The notes: generated by a model from the letters alone, not told the origin. Positions 18,022 to 27,218 are shown, counted from the stretch's first letter. The stretch is DNA of 64,000 nt from Flavobacterium limnophilum (GCF_027111315.2 NZ_CP114289.2:2914001-2978000), one strand, 5' to 3'. Translations and numbers: made by a program.

Positions 18022-18062
18022 TCCCTCTTCCCTCTTCCCTCTTCGTACTTCGTACTTCCCAC
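18022..18062. repeat. Short CTTCCCT and TACTTCG direct repeats
   Basis: Three CTTCCCT-type units are followed by two GTACTTC units, forming a simple-sequence stretch just upstream of the GAF protein gene. Confidence 0.5.
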
Positions 18063-18097
18063 TTTTTTAAATACTTTTACACAAAAAAAACCAGAAC

Positions 18098-18553
18098 ATG
18101 ACTTTCGAAGATCTAAAACCAAAAGTAACAGAAATTACTTTAAATTCCATCCTTTCCAGAGAAGAAAAGCTGTTAAAAATTTGCGAACTACTGAGCAACT
18201 CCATTGATTACTATAATTGGGTTGGTTTTTATTTTGCCAATCACGAGACCAAAACCCTGCATCTTGGCCCGTATGTTGGAGCCGAAACGGACCATACCGT
18301 CATTCCTTTCGGAAAAGGAATTTGTGGACAAGTAGCGGTTTCCAATGCCAATTTCGTGGTTCCCGATGTGGCGGCCCAAGACAATTATATTGCGTGCAGT
18401 TTCACCGTAAAATCAGAAATTGTGGTTCCGCTTTTTGTGAATGGCAAAAACATTGGACAAATCGACATCGACAGCCACGTTCTCGATCCATTTACCGAAG
18501 CCGACGAACGTTTTTTAGAATTTGTGAATGAAGAGATTGCTGAGCTGTATTAA
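18098..18553 (+). CDS. GAF-domain free methionine-(R)-sulfoxide reductase
   Basis: fRMsr enzymes reduce free methionine-R-sulfoxide with active-site cysteines in a GAF fold. The 151-aa protein shows the family blocks YYNWVGFYF, LHLGPYVGAE, FGKGICGQVA, VVPDVAAQDNYIACS and IGQIDIDSH. Cysteines in GICGQ and IACS match two of the catalytic positions; a third is not evident. The length is typical. It is transcribed alone or with the TonB-like genes that follow 37 bases later. Confidence 0.9.
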   Translation: MTFEDLKPKVTEITLNSILSREEKLLKICELLSNSIDYYNWVGFYFANHETKTLHLGPYVGAETDHTVIPFGKGICGQVAVSNANFVVPDVAAQDNYIACSFTVKSEIVVPLFVNGKNIGQIDIDSHVLDPFTEADERFLEFVNEEIAELY

Positions 18554-18590
18554 AATTATTACATTCGCTTTTTAATCAATCTTTCATTTT

Positions 18591-19544
18591 ATGAAAACTA
18601 CACTTTTAACCACTATATTATTAGTCCCAATAGCTTTATTTTCCCAAATTATAGAACCAACGCGCTATAATCTAGACTCCTTACATTATCCAACAAACAA
18701 TAAGGATTACAAATACATTCGAGTCGTTGAAAATTACAAAAACCAACCCAACTTATTTATTTTTACCGAGTATTATAAATCTGGAAGAACCCTCAGTATG
18801 AAAGCCATTTCGACCAACAAAGACGAACCAAAATTTGAAGGGTCACGTATTGATTACTATGAAGACGGGAATAAAAAACGAGAAACAAATTACAGAAATA
18901 ACCAAATTAACGGAAAACAAGTAGAATGGTATAAAAACCAGAATAAAAAATCAGAGAAAGAAATAAAAACAGACCTAAAAACCTTAATAACAACTACTCA
19001 AATATTTCAATACTGGAACGAAAATAATGAGCAAAAAGTAATTGACGGCAATGGATTTTATGAAGAAAACAACAAAGGCACAACCGAAAAAGGAGAAATA
19101 AAAAACGGGAGAAAACAAGGTATCTGGACTGGAAAAACTAAACTAACAAACTCTACATATACGGAAACCTATGAAAATGGAGAATTAATTTCCGGAGTTA
19201 GTATTGACAACAACAACATCGAACATCCTTACCAAGTTCTTTTCACAAAACCTGAATACAAAGAAGGTATGGCAGCTTTTTATCAATTTATTGGAAAAAA
19301 TTACAGAGTTCCTTATGGTGTACAAAGTAAACCAGGGGAAAAACCAACGTTAATTGCATTCTTTATTGTTGATACCGATGGAAAAATTATAGATATTAAA
19401 ATAGCAAAAGACCTAGGATTAGGTACAGGAAAAGAGGCTATAAGAGTATTGAAAAAAGCCCCTAATTGGATTCCAGGAACATACCGGGGAATCCTCGCCA
19501 AAGCATCCTACACTTTACCGATTGCAATTCAAACAACCCAATAA
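18591..19544 (+). CDS. Secreted protein with MORN-like repeats and TonB-like C-terminus (1 of 3)
   Basis: The 317-aa protein has a signal peptide (LLVPIALFSQ). A central region contains repeats of the type YYEDGNKKRETNYRNNQING, as in MORN/toxin-antitoxin-like repeats. The last 85 residues resemble a TonB C-terminal domain (LIAFFIVDTDGKIIDIKIAKD, then APNWIPGTYRGI). It is the first of three tandem paralogues. None has the proline-rich spacer or a clear uncleaved anchor of classical TonB, so energising a receptor is doubtful; a structural or protein-binding role is also possible. It is the most diverged of the three. Confidence 0.82.
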   Translation: MKTTLLTTILLVPIALFSQIIEPTRYNLDSLHYPTNNKDYKYIRVVENYKNQPNLFIFTEYYKSGRTLSMKAISTNKDEPKFEGSRIDYYEDGNKKRETNYRNNQINGKQVEWYKNQNKKSEKEIKTDLKTLITTTQIFQYWNENNEQKVIDGNGFYEENNKGTTEKGEIKNGRKQGIWTGKTKLTNSTYTETYENGELISGVSIDNNNIEHPYQVLFTKPEYKEGMAAFYQFIGKNYRVPYGVQSKPGEKPTLIAFFIVDTDGKIIDIKIAKDLGLGTGKEAIRVLKKAPNWIPGTYRGILAKASYTLPIAIQTTQ

Positions 19545-19569
19545 ACAATTTATAAATCTAACCCATTCT

Positions 19570-20580
19570 ATGAAATCTATCTTATTCTCGATTCTATTTC
19601 TTTTAGTTCCAAAACTTTGTATATCACAGGTCACTTCAAATATCAAAACCATTTATATGGACTCCTTATGGCAAAAAACTTCTGAAGGAAACCATAAATA
19701 CTACAGGGTAATCAAAGGATATTATTCGGAAAAACAAGATAGTTATCAAATTCAGGATTACTATAAATCAGGCGTTTTGGAAAAGGAAGGAATGTCCAAA
19801 AGCAAAGAAGGGAACTCAAGGGAAGGCGAATTTATTTTTTATTATGAAAACGGTGCTAAAAAATCGGTTTCGAATTATACTAAAAACCTCCTGAACGGAA
19901 AAGAACTTCGATGGTATGAAAATGGCAAAATAAAACAAGAAGGAGAATATATTACGGATTTAAAAAAAAACCAATCGGAATACAAAGTCAATCAATTTTG
20001 GGATAGCAGCGGAATACAAAAAGTAACCGACGGCAATGGTGATTATGAAGAAGTAGGCGAAAAAACCTTTTGCTCCGGAAAAGTAAAAGATGGATTTAAA
20101 GATGGTGTTTGGGAAGGTTATGACAAAAAAATTGGATACACTTTTAGCGAAAACTATTCTAATAAAAAATTAGTTTCAGGTGTAAGCATCGATTCAGACA
20201 AAGTTTCGCACAATTATAAAATAGTCGAGTTAAAACCAGAAGCCAAAAATGGTATTGAGGATTTTTATAATTATGTAGCCAAAAACTTCAGAATGCCAGA
20301 AGTAGAAGGATTAAGAGGGAAAATTTACCTTACCTTTATTATTGATAAAGAAGGGAAAGTAATTCAACCAAAAGTAATCCAAGGCATTGGTTATGGAGCC
20401 GATGAAGAAGCCTTGAGAGTTCTTTCTTTATACAAAAATTTTAACCCAAAAGAAATCAGGGGAATAAAAGTGGAATGTCCCTACTCATTACCTATCAGTA
20501 TTCAAACAGCAGGAGGAAGTAATACAAAAAGCACACCGAGTCCATCTGAAATGATAAAAAACACGAATCGAAATTGGTAA
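19570..20580 (+). CDS. Secreted protein with MORN-like repeats and TonB-like C-terminus (2 of 3)
   Basis: The 336-aa paralogue starts MKSILFSILFLLVPKLCISQ, a signal peptide. It repeats the sequence logic of its neighbour: FYYENGAKKSVSNYTKNLLN, then a WYENGKIKQEGEYI unit, then a TonB-like C-terminus with KIYLTFIIDKEGKVIQPKVI and NFNPKEIRGIKV. The start at 19570 is chosen because a 16-codon longer frame overlaps the previous gene. A tail of about 25 polar residues follows the TonB-like domain and is absent from the others. Duplication in place is the simplest origin. Confidence 0.82.
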   Translation: MKSILFSILFLLVPKLCISQVTSNIKTIYMDSLWQKTSEGNHKYYRVIKGYYSEKQDSYQIQDYYKSGVLEKEGMSKSKEGNSREGEFIFYYENGAKKSVSNYTKNLLNGKELRWYENGKIKQEGEYITDLKKNQSEYKVNQFWDSSGIQKVTDGNGDYEEVGEKTFCSGKVKDGFKDGVWEGYDKKIGYTFSENYSNKKLVSGVSIDSDKVSHNYKIVELKPEAKNGIEDFYNYVAKNFRMPEVEGLRGKIYLTFIIDKEGKVIQPKVIQGIGYGADEEALRVLSLYKNFNPKEIRGIKVECPYSLPISIQTAGGSNTKSTPSPSEMIKNTNRNW

Positions 20581-20619
20581 TTTATAATCCAAACACCTTT
20601 CTAAACCAAAAACCATTCT

Positions 20620-21594
20620 ATGAAATCAATTCTATTTTTTTTATTATTTCTCCTTATTCCCAAAATAGTTTTTTCGCAAGTTTCCGTTACCAACGAATTA
20701 ATTCTTTCCCCAACCGACAAACTTTTTTATCTGGACTCAACCAACCAAGAAACCAAATCAAAGGATTTCAAATTTTACCGAATAATCAAAGACTACAAAT
20801 TAGACAAAGAAAGCTACGCTATTCTCGAGTATTACAAATCGGGAGTATTGAAAATGGAAGGAACTTCAAAAACTAAAGAAGCTAATACCAAAGAAGGCGA
20901 ATTAACCTATTATTACGAAAATGGCAATAAAAAATCGATTTCAAATTACATCAAGGGACGTGTAAATGGCAAAGATTTTGAATGGTATGAAAACGGCAAT
21001 AAAAAATCGGAAGGCGAATATATCGAAGATGAAAAAAAACGTACAACCCAACATAAAATAAACCAATTTTGGGATGCAAACGGTGCTCAGAAAATTGTTG
21101 ACGGCAATGGTTTTTTCGAAAACCAAGGAGAAAATGAATCTGAAAAAGGAGCAATCAAAAATGGTTTCAAAGAAGGTCCTTGGGAAGGTTCGTCCACAAA
21201 ATTTGGCACCAGTTATAAAGAAACGTACCAAGACGGAAAATTAATTTCAGGTACAAGCACTGACAAAAACGGAGAAACCTACCATTATACCGAAGCCGAA
21301 GTGCGACCAAACCCTAAAAATGGCATTATGGATTTTTATAAATTCATCGCCAAGAATTACCAAATCCCCAATAGTTTACCCAAAGACGCAAGCGGAAAAA
21401 TCTACATCACATTTGTGGTGAACAAAGAAGGGAAAATTGTAGAACCCAAAATTCTTAGAGACCTAGGTTACGGCACCGGTCAAGAAGCTGCCCGAATTGT
21501 AACAGCTTATGATGGTTTTACACCAGGGGAACAAAGAGGAAGAAAAGTAAGATGTACCTATTCCATACCCATCACTATCCAAGCAAGAAGATAA
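20620..21594 (+). CDS. Secreted protein with MORN-like repeats and TonB-like C-terminus (3 of 3)
   Basis: The 324-aa protein begins MKSILFFLLFLLIPKIVFSQ, nearly the same signal peptide as the second copy. Its units YYYENGNKKSISNYIKGRVN and WYENGNKKSEGEYIEDEKKR align with copy two, and the C-terminus KIYITFVVNKEGKIVEPKIL followed by GFTPGEQRGRKV matches the TonB-like domain. It is closest to copy two, pointing to a recent duplication of that pair. Palindromic element B2 starts 13 bases after its stop. Confidence 0.82.
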   Translation: MKSILFFLLFLLIPKIVFSQVSVTNELILSPTDKLFYLDSTNQETKSKDFKFYRIIKDYKLDKESYAILEYYKSGVLKMEGTSKTKEANTKEGELTYYYENGNKKSISNYIKGRVNGKDFEWYENGNKKSEGEYIEDEKKRTTQHKINQFWDANGAQKIVDGNGFFENQGENESEKGAIKNGFKEGPWEGSSTKFGTSYKETYQDGKLISGTSTDKNGETYHYTEAEVRPNPKNGIMDFYKFIAKNYQIPNSLPKDASGKIYITFVVNKEGKIVEPKILRDLGYGTGQEAARIVTAYDGFTPGEQRGRKVRCTYSIPITIQARR

Positions 21595-21607
21595 ACCAGC
21601 TCGGGGC

Positions 21608-22007
21608 CAATGTCATTAAGTCAAGGATTGGCCCTCGTCTGTTCGGGTGTTTTATTAAAATGCGACAGCTTTTGTAATAAAATGTATCGAGAACCCTGCC
21701 ATTATAGGCTTCACGACAGGGCATTCGCTTTTAAAAGTTTTCACCACAAATTCCACAAATTTTCACACACGAGCGAAGCGAACTGACGAAGTAAATTCAA
21801 AGTCTGTTTTTGGTATGTTTGAGTTAATTATGCTTTTGTTGGTAGGTTCATTTTTGCGGAAATTTGTGTAATTTGTGGTTAATGAGAATTCTGCTTTTTA
21901 AAAGCGAATGCCGTGCCTTCACGACACCATTTTTAATAGTAAAGCTGTCGCATTACCATCAAAAATCACTCAAAGTGAAGACCAAAAGTCTTAACTAAAT
22001 GACATCG
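21608..22007. mobile_element. Family B palindromic element B2, interrupted by A2
   Basis: The left end CAATGTCATTAAGT and right end ACTAAATGACATCG match B1 at 3219-3413. CTCGGGG occurs on both sides (21600-21606 and 22010-22016). Element A2 with one 9-bp duplication sits within the central palindrome; removing them restores a sequence aligned with B1 along its length. Confidence 0.75.
21717..21915. mobile_element. Family A element A2 nested in B2
   Basis: CAGGGCATTCGCTTTTAAAA opens the element and TTTTAAAAGCGAATGCCGTG closes it. Flanks GCTTCACGA (21708-21716) and CCTTCACGA (21916-21924) agree at 8 of 9 positions. The 199-bp interior is one copy of the block amplified in A1, with inverted arms CACCACAAATTCCACAAATT and AATTTGTGTAATTTGTGGTT. 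No coding potential. Confidence 0.85.
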
Positions 22008-22157
22008 AACTCGGGGCAGCATAAAATTGGCGCTAATTTATGGTCAAGAATTTTAAATGCGAATGCCTTATGCCTTGCCCTAAAGCTTGTTGCACCTCGG
22101 CAATGCCATTTCGGCTAAAAAACACTAGTTTCCACATTCTAAAAAATTATTTGCAGT

Positions 22158-22575
22158 CTGGATGACCCTCGGCTGGGCAGAAAAGCACTCTTTTGGAGCT
22201 GGATGACCCTCGGCTGAGCAGAAAAGCACTCTTTTGGGGTTGGATGACCCTCGGCTGGGCAGAAAAGAACTCTTTTGGGGCTGGATGACCCTCGGCTGAG
22301 CAGAAAAGAACACTTTTGGGGTTGGAAGCGCTGCTTCTGGGCAGAACTGAATGCTTTTGGGGCTGGAAGCGCTGCTTCTGGGCAGAACTGAACTCTTTTG
22401 GAGTTGGAAACTGAGTTTCTGGGCAGAACTGAATGCTTTTGGGGCTGGAAACTGGGTTTCTGGGCAGAACTGAATGCTTTTGATGCTGGAAACTGGGTTT
22501 CTGGGCAGAACTGAATGCTTTTGGGGCTGGAAACTGAGTTTCTGGGCAGAACTGAATGCTTTTGGGGCTGGAATG
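22158..22575. repeat. Ten tandem units with strict 41-bp period
   Basis: GCAG recurs at 22177, 22218, 22259, 22300, 22341, 22382, 22423, 22464, 22505 and 22546, always 41 bp apart. Three unit types follow in blocks: GATGACCCTCGG (4), GAAGCGCTGCTTC (2) and GAAACTGGGTTTC or GAAACTGAGTTTC (4), each followed by TCTGGGCAGAACTGAATGCT or a close variant. In the last two types a 5-bp stem is kept (GAAGC/GCTTC versus GAAAC/GTTTC), a paired change. Open frames across it are by-products. Confidence 0.9.
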
Positions 22576-22683
22576 ACATTCATCGGGTTAAAAACAATTT
22601 CTTGCTTTAGCTCCATAAAAGTACTGATTATGAACCGGGAAACCAAAATCTTCACAGGGCGAGTACGACATTCGTATTCAAAA

Positions 22684-22722
22684 TTTTTGACCACAAATTA
22701 CACGAATTACCACAAATTTTAA
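22684..22722. repeat. Solo arm of the CCACAAATTACACGAATT type
   Basis: GACCACAAATTACACGAATT then ACCACAAATTTT resembles one interior arm of family A elements without the ends. The rest of 22576-23081 shows no gene I can support; it contains attC-like pieces (GCATAAC at 22883 and GTTAGGC at 22937). Confidence 0.5.
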
Positions 22723-23081
22723 AACGCTATTAGCTTTAATTTACTCCAAGCCATCGAGGCCATCCCCATATAAGCAGTACCGCATTAAAAAAGAATATCA
22801 ATCCTTTTGATATGTAAGAAATATTTTTAAATTTGTAGTAAGCGAATAAAAATAAAACGCATAAATACAACTAAAAACATACGCATAACATACCCATTTA
22901 GTACAAAAAGTGATGATTTTATGCGTGTATAAAGTAGTTAGGCGGCATGCAACAACGACGCAGAGTTCAAACAAATACACGTCTCTAATGATAGTAAAGT
23001 GTAATGACTATTTGATAAAGCAATCTATGCTGCACTTCGATTATAAAGGAAAGAAAATAGATATTAAGGAAATTATTTAAA

Positions 23082-23807
23082 ATGGATAATAGAGATTACG
23101 ACGAAGCCCTTAGCCGAATACTCGGAGCACCAATAGGAGAGTTAGAGAAGTATATTAAGTTAGAAAACGAAAAGAGCGACGAGAAGCCTGTCTTTTATTC
23201 TAAACTTCTCGAGTCGGGCAATAATAGGCTAATTCAAGATTGCCTAGACAAACCTGAACAGTGGAAGAAAGCTAAATTATATTGTGAGCGTAAAGCTCGA
23301 GGCGGAATTAAATTAGATAGCAACCCTAACAATTTGGAAGCTGTTTTAAAAGACGCCTTGACGGTTGACAAATTTAACTCACCTGCCGTGTTGCGAGGCT
23401 ATTTCCTTTTGGCTGAAAATAAAAAAGGATTTTACCCCGGAATATTAATGCTGTTTGAAGAGAAAAAAGACATAACAAAGAATTATGTACACAAAGGAGA
23501 CGCAATTCGTGAGTTCTGCAAAACACAAATAGCAGAACATAGTTTTTGGAAACGTAACGACTACGCAAACGCTAAATGGATAGGAACCGCTCTATTTACT
23601 TTATTAAGTATTGTCATTTCATTTTTGAGCTACCAAAAAAAAACTGAAAAACCAGAACCAATAATAATAGAGCATACTTCCCCCATTTCCGTGACAAAAC
23701 AAGCAACAAGTACGCCTCCTGACAAACATTTCTTGAACGGCCAGACTTCGACAACTTCTTCAATTCCCAGTGACACAAATTTACCACTTGCGACAAAGAT
23801 TAAATAA
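23082..23807 (+). CDS. Hypothetical membrane-anchored protein, 241 aa, accessory
   Basis: I do not recognise the family. Residues 1-165 form a soluble, charged, mostly helical domain (EALSRILGAPIGELEKYIKL, WKKAKLYCERKARGGIKL). One transmembrane segment follows at about 167-184 (GTALFTLLSIVISFLSY), and the last 55 residues are a Ser/Thr/Pro-rich tail, probably periplasmic. The gene sits among repeats, between attC-like sequences at 22883-22943 and 23825-23916, so it may be a captured cassette. A short frame (22988-23080, 30 codons) ends 2 bases upstream and may be a leader or remnant. Confidence 0.7.
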   Translation: MDNRDYDEALSRILGAPIGELEKYIKLENEKSDEKPVFYSKLLESGNNRLIQDCLDKPEQWKKAKLYCERKARGGIKLDSNPNNLEAVLKDALTVDKFNSPAVLRGYFLLAENKKGFYPGILMLFEEKKDITKNYVHKGDAIREFCKTQIAEHSFWKRNDYANAKWIGTALFTLLSIVISFLSYQKKTEKPEPIIIEHTSPISVTKQATSTPPDKHFLNGQTSTTSSIPSDTNLPLATKIK

Positions 23808-23824
23808 GGTCGGAATGCACGACC

Positions 23825-23916
23825 GCATAACACACGCTACAAGCAATTTGGGTATTTGGCTTAATGGAAAAATAGGTTTGTATTTGAAAAATTAGTCATT
23901 AACCGAAAGATTAGGC
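23825..23916. other. attC-like sequence after the 241-aa gene
   Basis: GCATAACACACGCTACAAGC opens and ATTAGGC closes a 92-bp stretch, recalling the outer boxes of integron attC sites (RYYYAAC and GTTRRRY), each with one deviation. A similar pair, GCATAAC...GTTAGGC, precedes the gene at 22883-22943. No integrase is in the window, so this is a suggestion only. Confidence 0.35.
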
Positions 23917-24014
23917 TTCTTTAATCCACCACATCGCCAAGCGAACAAACATTACGAGAAAGCTTGACCGACCTCGTAAAATATTGAACAAATAAAACTA
24001 TAAAAATAAAACTT

Positions 24015-24215
24015 ATGGCAAGAATAATTATAACAAACGATATGTCTTTGAAAAATGGTTGGTCAATTTTCTCTCCTGATGGAACGCATTATAAAATTGT
24101 AAACGTTGTTGGGGATGATGTTGTGGCAAAATACCAAACAGACAAGGGAAAAATAGAAGAAATAACCATTTCTTTCGATTTAATTGTTGGTGAACAATAC
24201 GAGTTGGAAATGTGA
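24015..24215 (+). CDS. Hypothetical protein, 66 aa
   Basis: The protein (MARIIITNDMSLKNGWSIFS at the start) looks like a small beta-barrel-type domain: alternating strands HYKIVNVVGDDVVAKYQ and KIEEITISFDLIVGEQYEL, as in SH3-like or KOW-like folds. It is cytoplasmic and has no membrane segment. It lies alone in the accessory region; its family and function are unknown to me. Confidence 0.6.
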   Translation: MARIIITNDMSLKNGWSIFSPDGTHYKIVNVVGDDVVAKYQTDKGKIEEITISFDLIVGEQYELEM

Positions 24216-24277
24216 AAATTTTTAAAAAGAATTAAAACCCGAACGCTCGGATTTTCACTAAACATTTTCCTCAACGG

Positions 24278-24400
24278 ATAGCGTGTGCCCGTAAAGTTGA
24301 GCAGACAACACAAGTCAGAGTTATCGTAAAGTTTGGAGAGAGAACAGCAAGTACTCGGCGGTTCGCAAAGAGATGGATTGAGTTCGATGTCAACATTTGG
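24278..24400. repeat. Decayed repeat fragments shared with 57.5-58.7 kb
   Basis: GTGCCCGTAAAGTTGAGCAG near 24290 matches the left arm of the family C palindromes (GTGCCCACAAAGTTGAGCAG at 57982). TACTCGGCGGTTCGCAAAGA near 24352 matches CTACTCGGCAGTTCGTAAAG near 58598, and both continue with TGAGTTCGATGT. The remainder of 24216-24554 shows only the rpsO promoter. Confidence 0.6.
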
Positions 24401-24490
24401 TTCAGGATTAACAGCCTCTTTGTTTCAAAGGTTTCAGGGGAGAAATTAAAAAAAGTCATACTTCATTAGTCATAATCCATAATTATTTTC

Positions 24491-24499
24491 TATTTTTGC
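24491..24499 (+). promoter_or_regulatory. -7 element of the rpsO promoter
   Basis: TATTTTTGC matches TAnnTTTG and is followed by CAGCC, a common start region, 56 bases before the rpsO start. Confidence 0.6.
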
Positions 24500-24554
24500 A
24501 GCCGTCCTGCAATAGCTGTAGGCCATACATAATAATCATTTAAACAATATTGGA

Positions 24555-24824
24555 ATGTACTTAACTAAAGAAGTTAAAGAAGAAATCTTCGCTAAACACG
24601 GAGGAAAAGCAGAAAACACGGGATCTGCAGAAGGACAAATCGCACTATTCACACACAGAATTAGCCACCTTACAGAGCACTTGAAAAAAAATCGTCACGA
24701 TTACAACACAGAGCGTTCGTTGGTACTATTAGTAGGTAAAAGAAGATCTTTGTTGGATTACTTGAAAAAGAAAGAAATCAACAGATATCGTGAGATCATC
24801 AAAGTATTGGGTATTAGAAAATAA
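24555..24824 (+). CDS. rpsO: 30S ribosomal protein S15
   Basis: S15 binds the central domain of 16S rRNA early in 30S assembly. The 89-aa protein has the family blocks GSAEGQIALFTHRISHLTEH, NRHDYNTERSLVLLVGKRR and LLDYLKKKEINRYREIIKVLGIRK. It is followed by a terminator and then pnp, a conserved neighbourhood. The start MYLTKEVKEEIF is normal for Bacteroidota. Confidence 0.97.
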   Translation: MYLTKEVKEEIFAKHGGKAENTGSAEGQIALFTHRISHLTEHLKKNRHDYNTERSLVLLVGKRRSLLDYLKKKEINRYREIIKVLGIRK

Positions 24825-24833
24825 TCAATATCG

Positions 24834-24861
24834 AAAAGAGGTGCGAAAGTGCCTCTTTTTT
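24834..24861 (+). terminator. Terminator after rpsO
   Basis: AAAGAGGTGC, GAAA, GTGCCTCTTT and T-run; a stem of about 9 bp just after the stop codon. Confidence 0.85.
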
Positions 24862-25047
24862 TATTTAAGAATTTAGATTTACAAATTTAGATTTTTAAAA
24901 ATCAGCAAAGCAATATTAATTTTTGATATTGCTTTTACATTAAAAAAAGTTTGGTTTTTCATTGGGTTTTAGGCATTAACTACGCACAACAACTACAACA
25001 CTACAACACAACTAAAACCCATTGTTTAACTTATAGAATTAAATTTT

Positions 25048-27183
25048 ATGATTCCACAATTATTTGTAGAAAAAATCGATTTAGGTGATGGCAGAAACAT
25101 CACAATCGAGACAGGAAGATTGGCCAAACAAGCTGATGGAGCTGTAGTAGTAAGAATTGGTAAAACTGTAATCTTAGGAACAGTTGTATCTTCAAGAAAA
25201 GCAAGTCCAGGTATCGACTTTTTACCATTGACGGTAGATTATCGTGAAAAATTTGCAGCAGCAGGACGTTTTCCTGGAGGTTTCTTCAAAAGAGAAGCAC
25301 GTCCAAGTGATAGCGAAGTGCTAACAATGAGATTGGTTGACCGTGTGTTGCGTCCGCTTTTCCCATCTGATTATCACGCAGAAGTTCAAGTCATGATTCA
25401 ATTGATGTCTCATGATGATGAAGTTATGCCAGATGCATTGGCAGGATTGGCAGCTTCGGCAGCTCTTGCATTGTCCGACATTCCATTCGAAACTTTAATT
25501 TCAGAAGCTAGAGTTGGAAGAATTGACGGTAAATTCATCATCAATCCATCTCGTGCGCAATTAGAATTGTCAGATATTGACATGATGATTGGAGCTTCGA
25601 CAGATTCTATCGCAATGGTAGAAGGAGAAATGAAAGAAATCTCGGAAGCAGAAATGGTAGAAGCCATTAAATTTGCTCACGAACACATCAAAGTACAAAT
25701 TGCAGCTCAAGAAAGATTGGCTCAAGCATTTGGGAAAAAAGAAGTTCGTACTTACGAAACTGAAAAAACTGACGATGCCATTTACGCAAAAGTAAAAGCA
25801 GCGGCTTATGATAAAATCTACGCAATTGCCAGCAAAGGTTCGGCTAAACACGAGCGTTCTGCAGCATTCGACGCTGTAAAAGAAGAAGTAAAAACCTTGT
25901 TTACTGACGAAGAATTGGCAGAAAACGGAGATTTAGTTTCTAAATATTTCTATAAAACCAATAAAGAAGCGGTTCGTAATGTAACGCTAGATTTAGGAAC
26001 ACGTTTGGACGGAAGAAAAACTACCGAGATCAGACCAATCTGGTGTGAAATCGATTATTTACCATCTGTTCACGGATCGGCATTATTTACTCGTGGAGAA
26101 ACTCAAGCATTGGCAACAGCTACTTTAGGAACTTCCAGAGAAGCAAACCAAATTGATTCCCCATCTGAACAAGGAGAAGAAAAATTCTACTTACACTATA
26201 ATTTCCCACCATTTTCTACAGGAGAAGCTCGTCCATTGAGAGGAACTTCAAGAAGAGAAGTTGGTCACGGAAACTTGGCACAAAGAGCCTTGAAAAACAT
26301 GATTCCTGCTGATTGCCCTTATACAATTCGTGTAGTTTCTGAAGTATTAGAATCTAATGGTTCTTCTTCTATGGCTACGGTTTGTGCTGGAACATTATCA
26401 TTAATGGATGCAGGTATCCAAATGATTCGTCCAGTTTCTGGAATTGCAATGGGATTGATTACTGATGGTGATCGTTTCGCCGTTTTATCAGATATTTTAG
26501 GTGACGAAGATCACTTGGGAGACATGGACTTTAAAGTAACTGGAACTACCGAAGGTATTACAGCTTGCCAAATGGACATCAAAATTGACGGACTGAAATA
26601 CGAGATTATGGAACAAGCTTTGGCGCAAGCTAGAGATGGTCGTTTGCATATTTTGAACATTCTTACTTCAACTTTGGCTGCACCTAAAGCAGATGTTAAA
26701 GCGTATGCTCCAAAAATTATTACCAGAACTATTCCTGGTCAATTCATTGGTGCCTTGATTGGACCTGGTGGAAAAGTGATTCAAGAATTACAAAAAGCTA
26801 CTGGAACAACCATCGTTATCAACGAAGTGGATGAACAAGGAGTTATCGAAATTCTTGGTACAGATCCTGCTGGAATTGAAGCGGTATTGGCTAAAATCCA
26901 ATCTATCACCTTCAAACCACAAATGGGCGAAGCTTATGAAGTGAAGGTTATCAAAATGCTTGATTTTGGTGCAGTTGTAGAATATACGGCAGCTCCTGGA
27001 AACGAAGTATTGCTTCACGTTTCGGAACTAGCTTGGGAACGTACAGAAAACGTTTCGGATGTTGTGAATATGGGCGATGTTTTCCAAGTGAAATATCTTG
27101 GTCTTGATCCAAAAACACGCAAAGAAAAAGTATCTAGAAAAGCGCTTTTGCAAAGACCTCCGCGTGAGGAAAGAAAAGAGTAA
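25048..27183 (+). CDS. pnp: Polyribonucleotide nucleotidyltransferase (PNPase)
   Basis: PNPase degrades RNA 3' to 5' using phosphate. The 711-aa protein has two RNase PH-type domains ([20 protein letters not shown] first; [20 protein letters not shown] second) joined by a helical domain, then a KH domain ([20 protein letters not shown]) and an S1 domain ([20 protein letters not shown]). Catalytic-site residues near [21 protein letters not shown] are intact. It has its own start 223 bases after rpsO and a strong terminator. Confidence 0.97.
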   Translation: MIPQLFVEKIDLGDGRNITIETGRLAKQADGAVVVRIGKTVILGTVVSSRKASPGIDFLPLTVDYREKFAAAGRFPGGFFKREARPSDSEVLTMRLVDRVLRPLFPSDYHAEVQVMIQLMSHDDEVMPDALAGLAASAALALSDIPFETLISEARVGRIDGKFIINPSRAQLELSDIDMMIGASTDSIAMVEGEMKEISEAEMVEAIKFAHEHIKVQIAAQERLAQAFGKKEVRTYETEKTDDAIYAKVKAAAYDKIYAIASKGSAKHERSAAFDAVKEEVKTLFTDEELAENGDLVSKYFYKTNKEAVRNVTLDLGTRLDGRKTTEIRPIWCEIDYLPSVHGSALFTRGETQALATATLGTSREANQIDSPSEQGEEKFYLHYNFPPFSTGEARPLRGTSRREVGHGNLAQRALKNMIPADCPYTIRVVSEVLESNGSSSMATVCAGTLSLMDAGIQMIRPVSGIAMGLITDGDRFAVLSDILGDEDHLGDMDFKVTGTTEGITACQMDIKIDGLKYEIMEQALAQARDGRLHILNILTSTLAAPKADVKAYAPKIITRTIPGQFIGALIGPGGKVIQELQKATGTTIVINEVDEQGVIEILGTDPAGIEAVLAKIQSITFKPQMGEAYEVKVIKMLDFGAVVEYTAAPGNEVLLHVSELAWERTENVSDVVNMGDVFQVKYLGLDPKTRKEKVSRKALLQRPPREERKE

Positions 27184-27218
27184 TCAGATCTTAGTTTACT
27201 AAAGGTTTAATTCATAGC

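Noticed and set aside
22125..22694. Two overlapping open frames of 146-189 codons over the 41-bp array on the minus strand
   Set aside because: Both frames are open at once because the repeat lacks stops; 41 is not a multiple of three, so the encoded peptides just cycle through frames. No start context or homology-like features.
22988..23080. 30-codon open frame directly before the 241-aa gene
   Set aside because: Very short, no recognisable features; its close spacing is noted with the neighbouring gene but coding is not supported.
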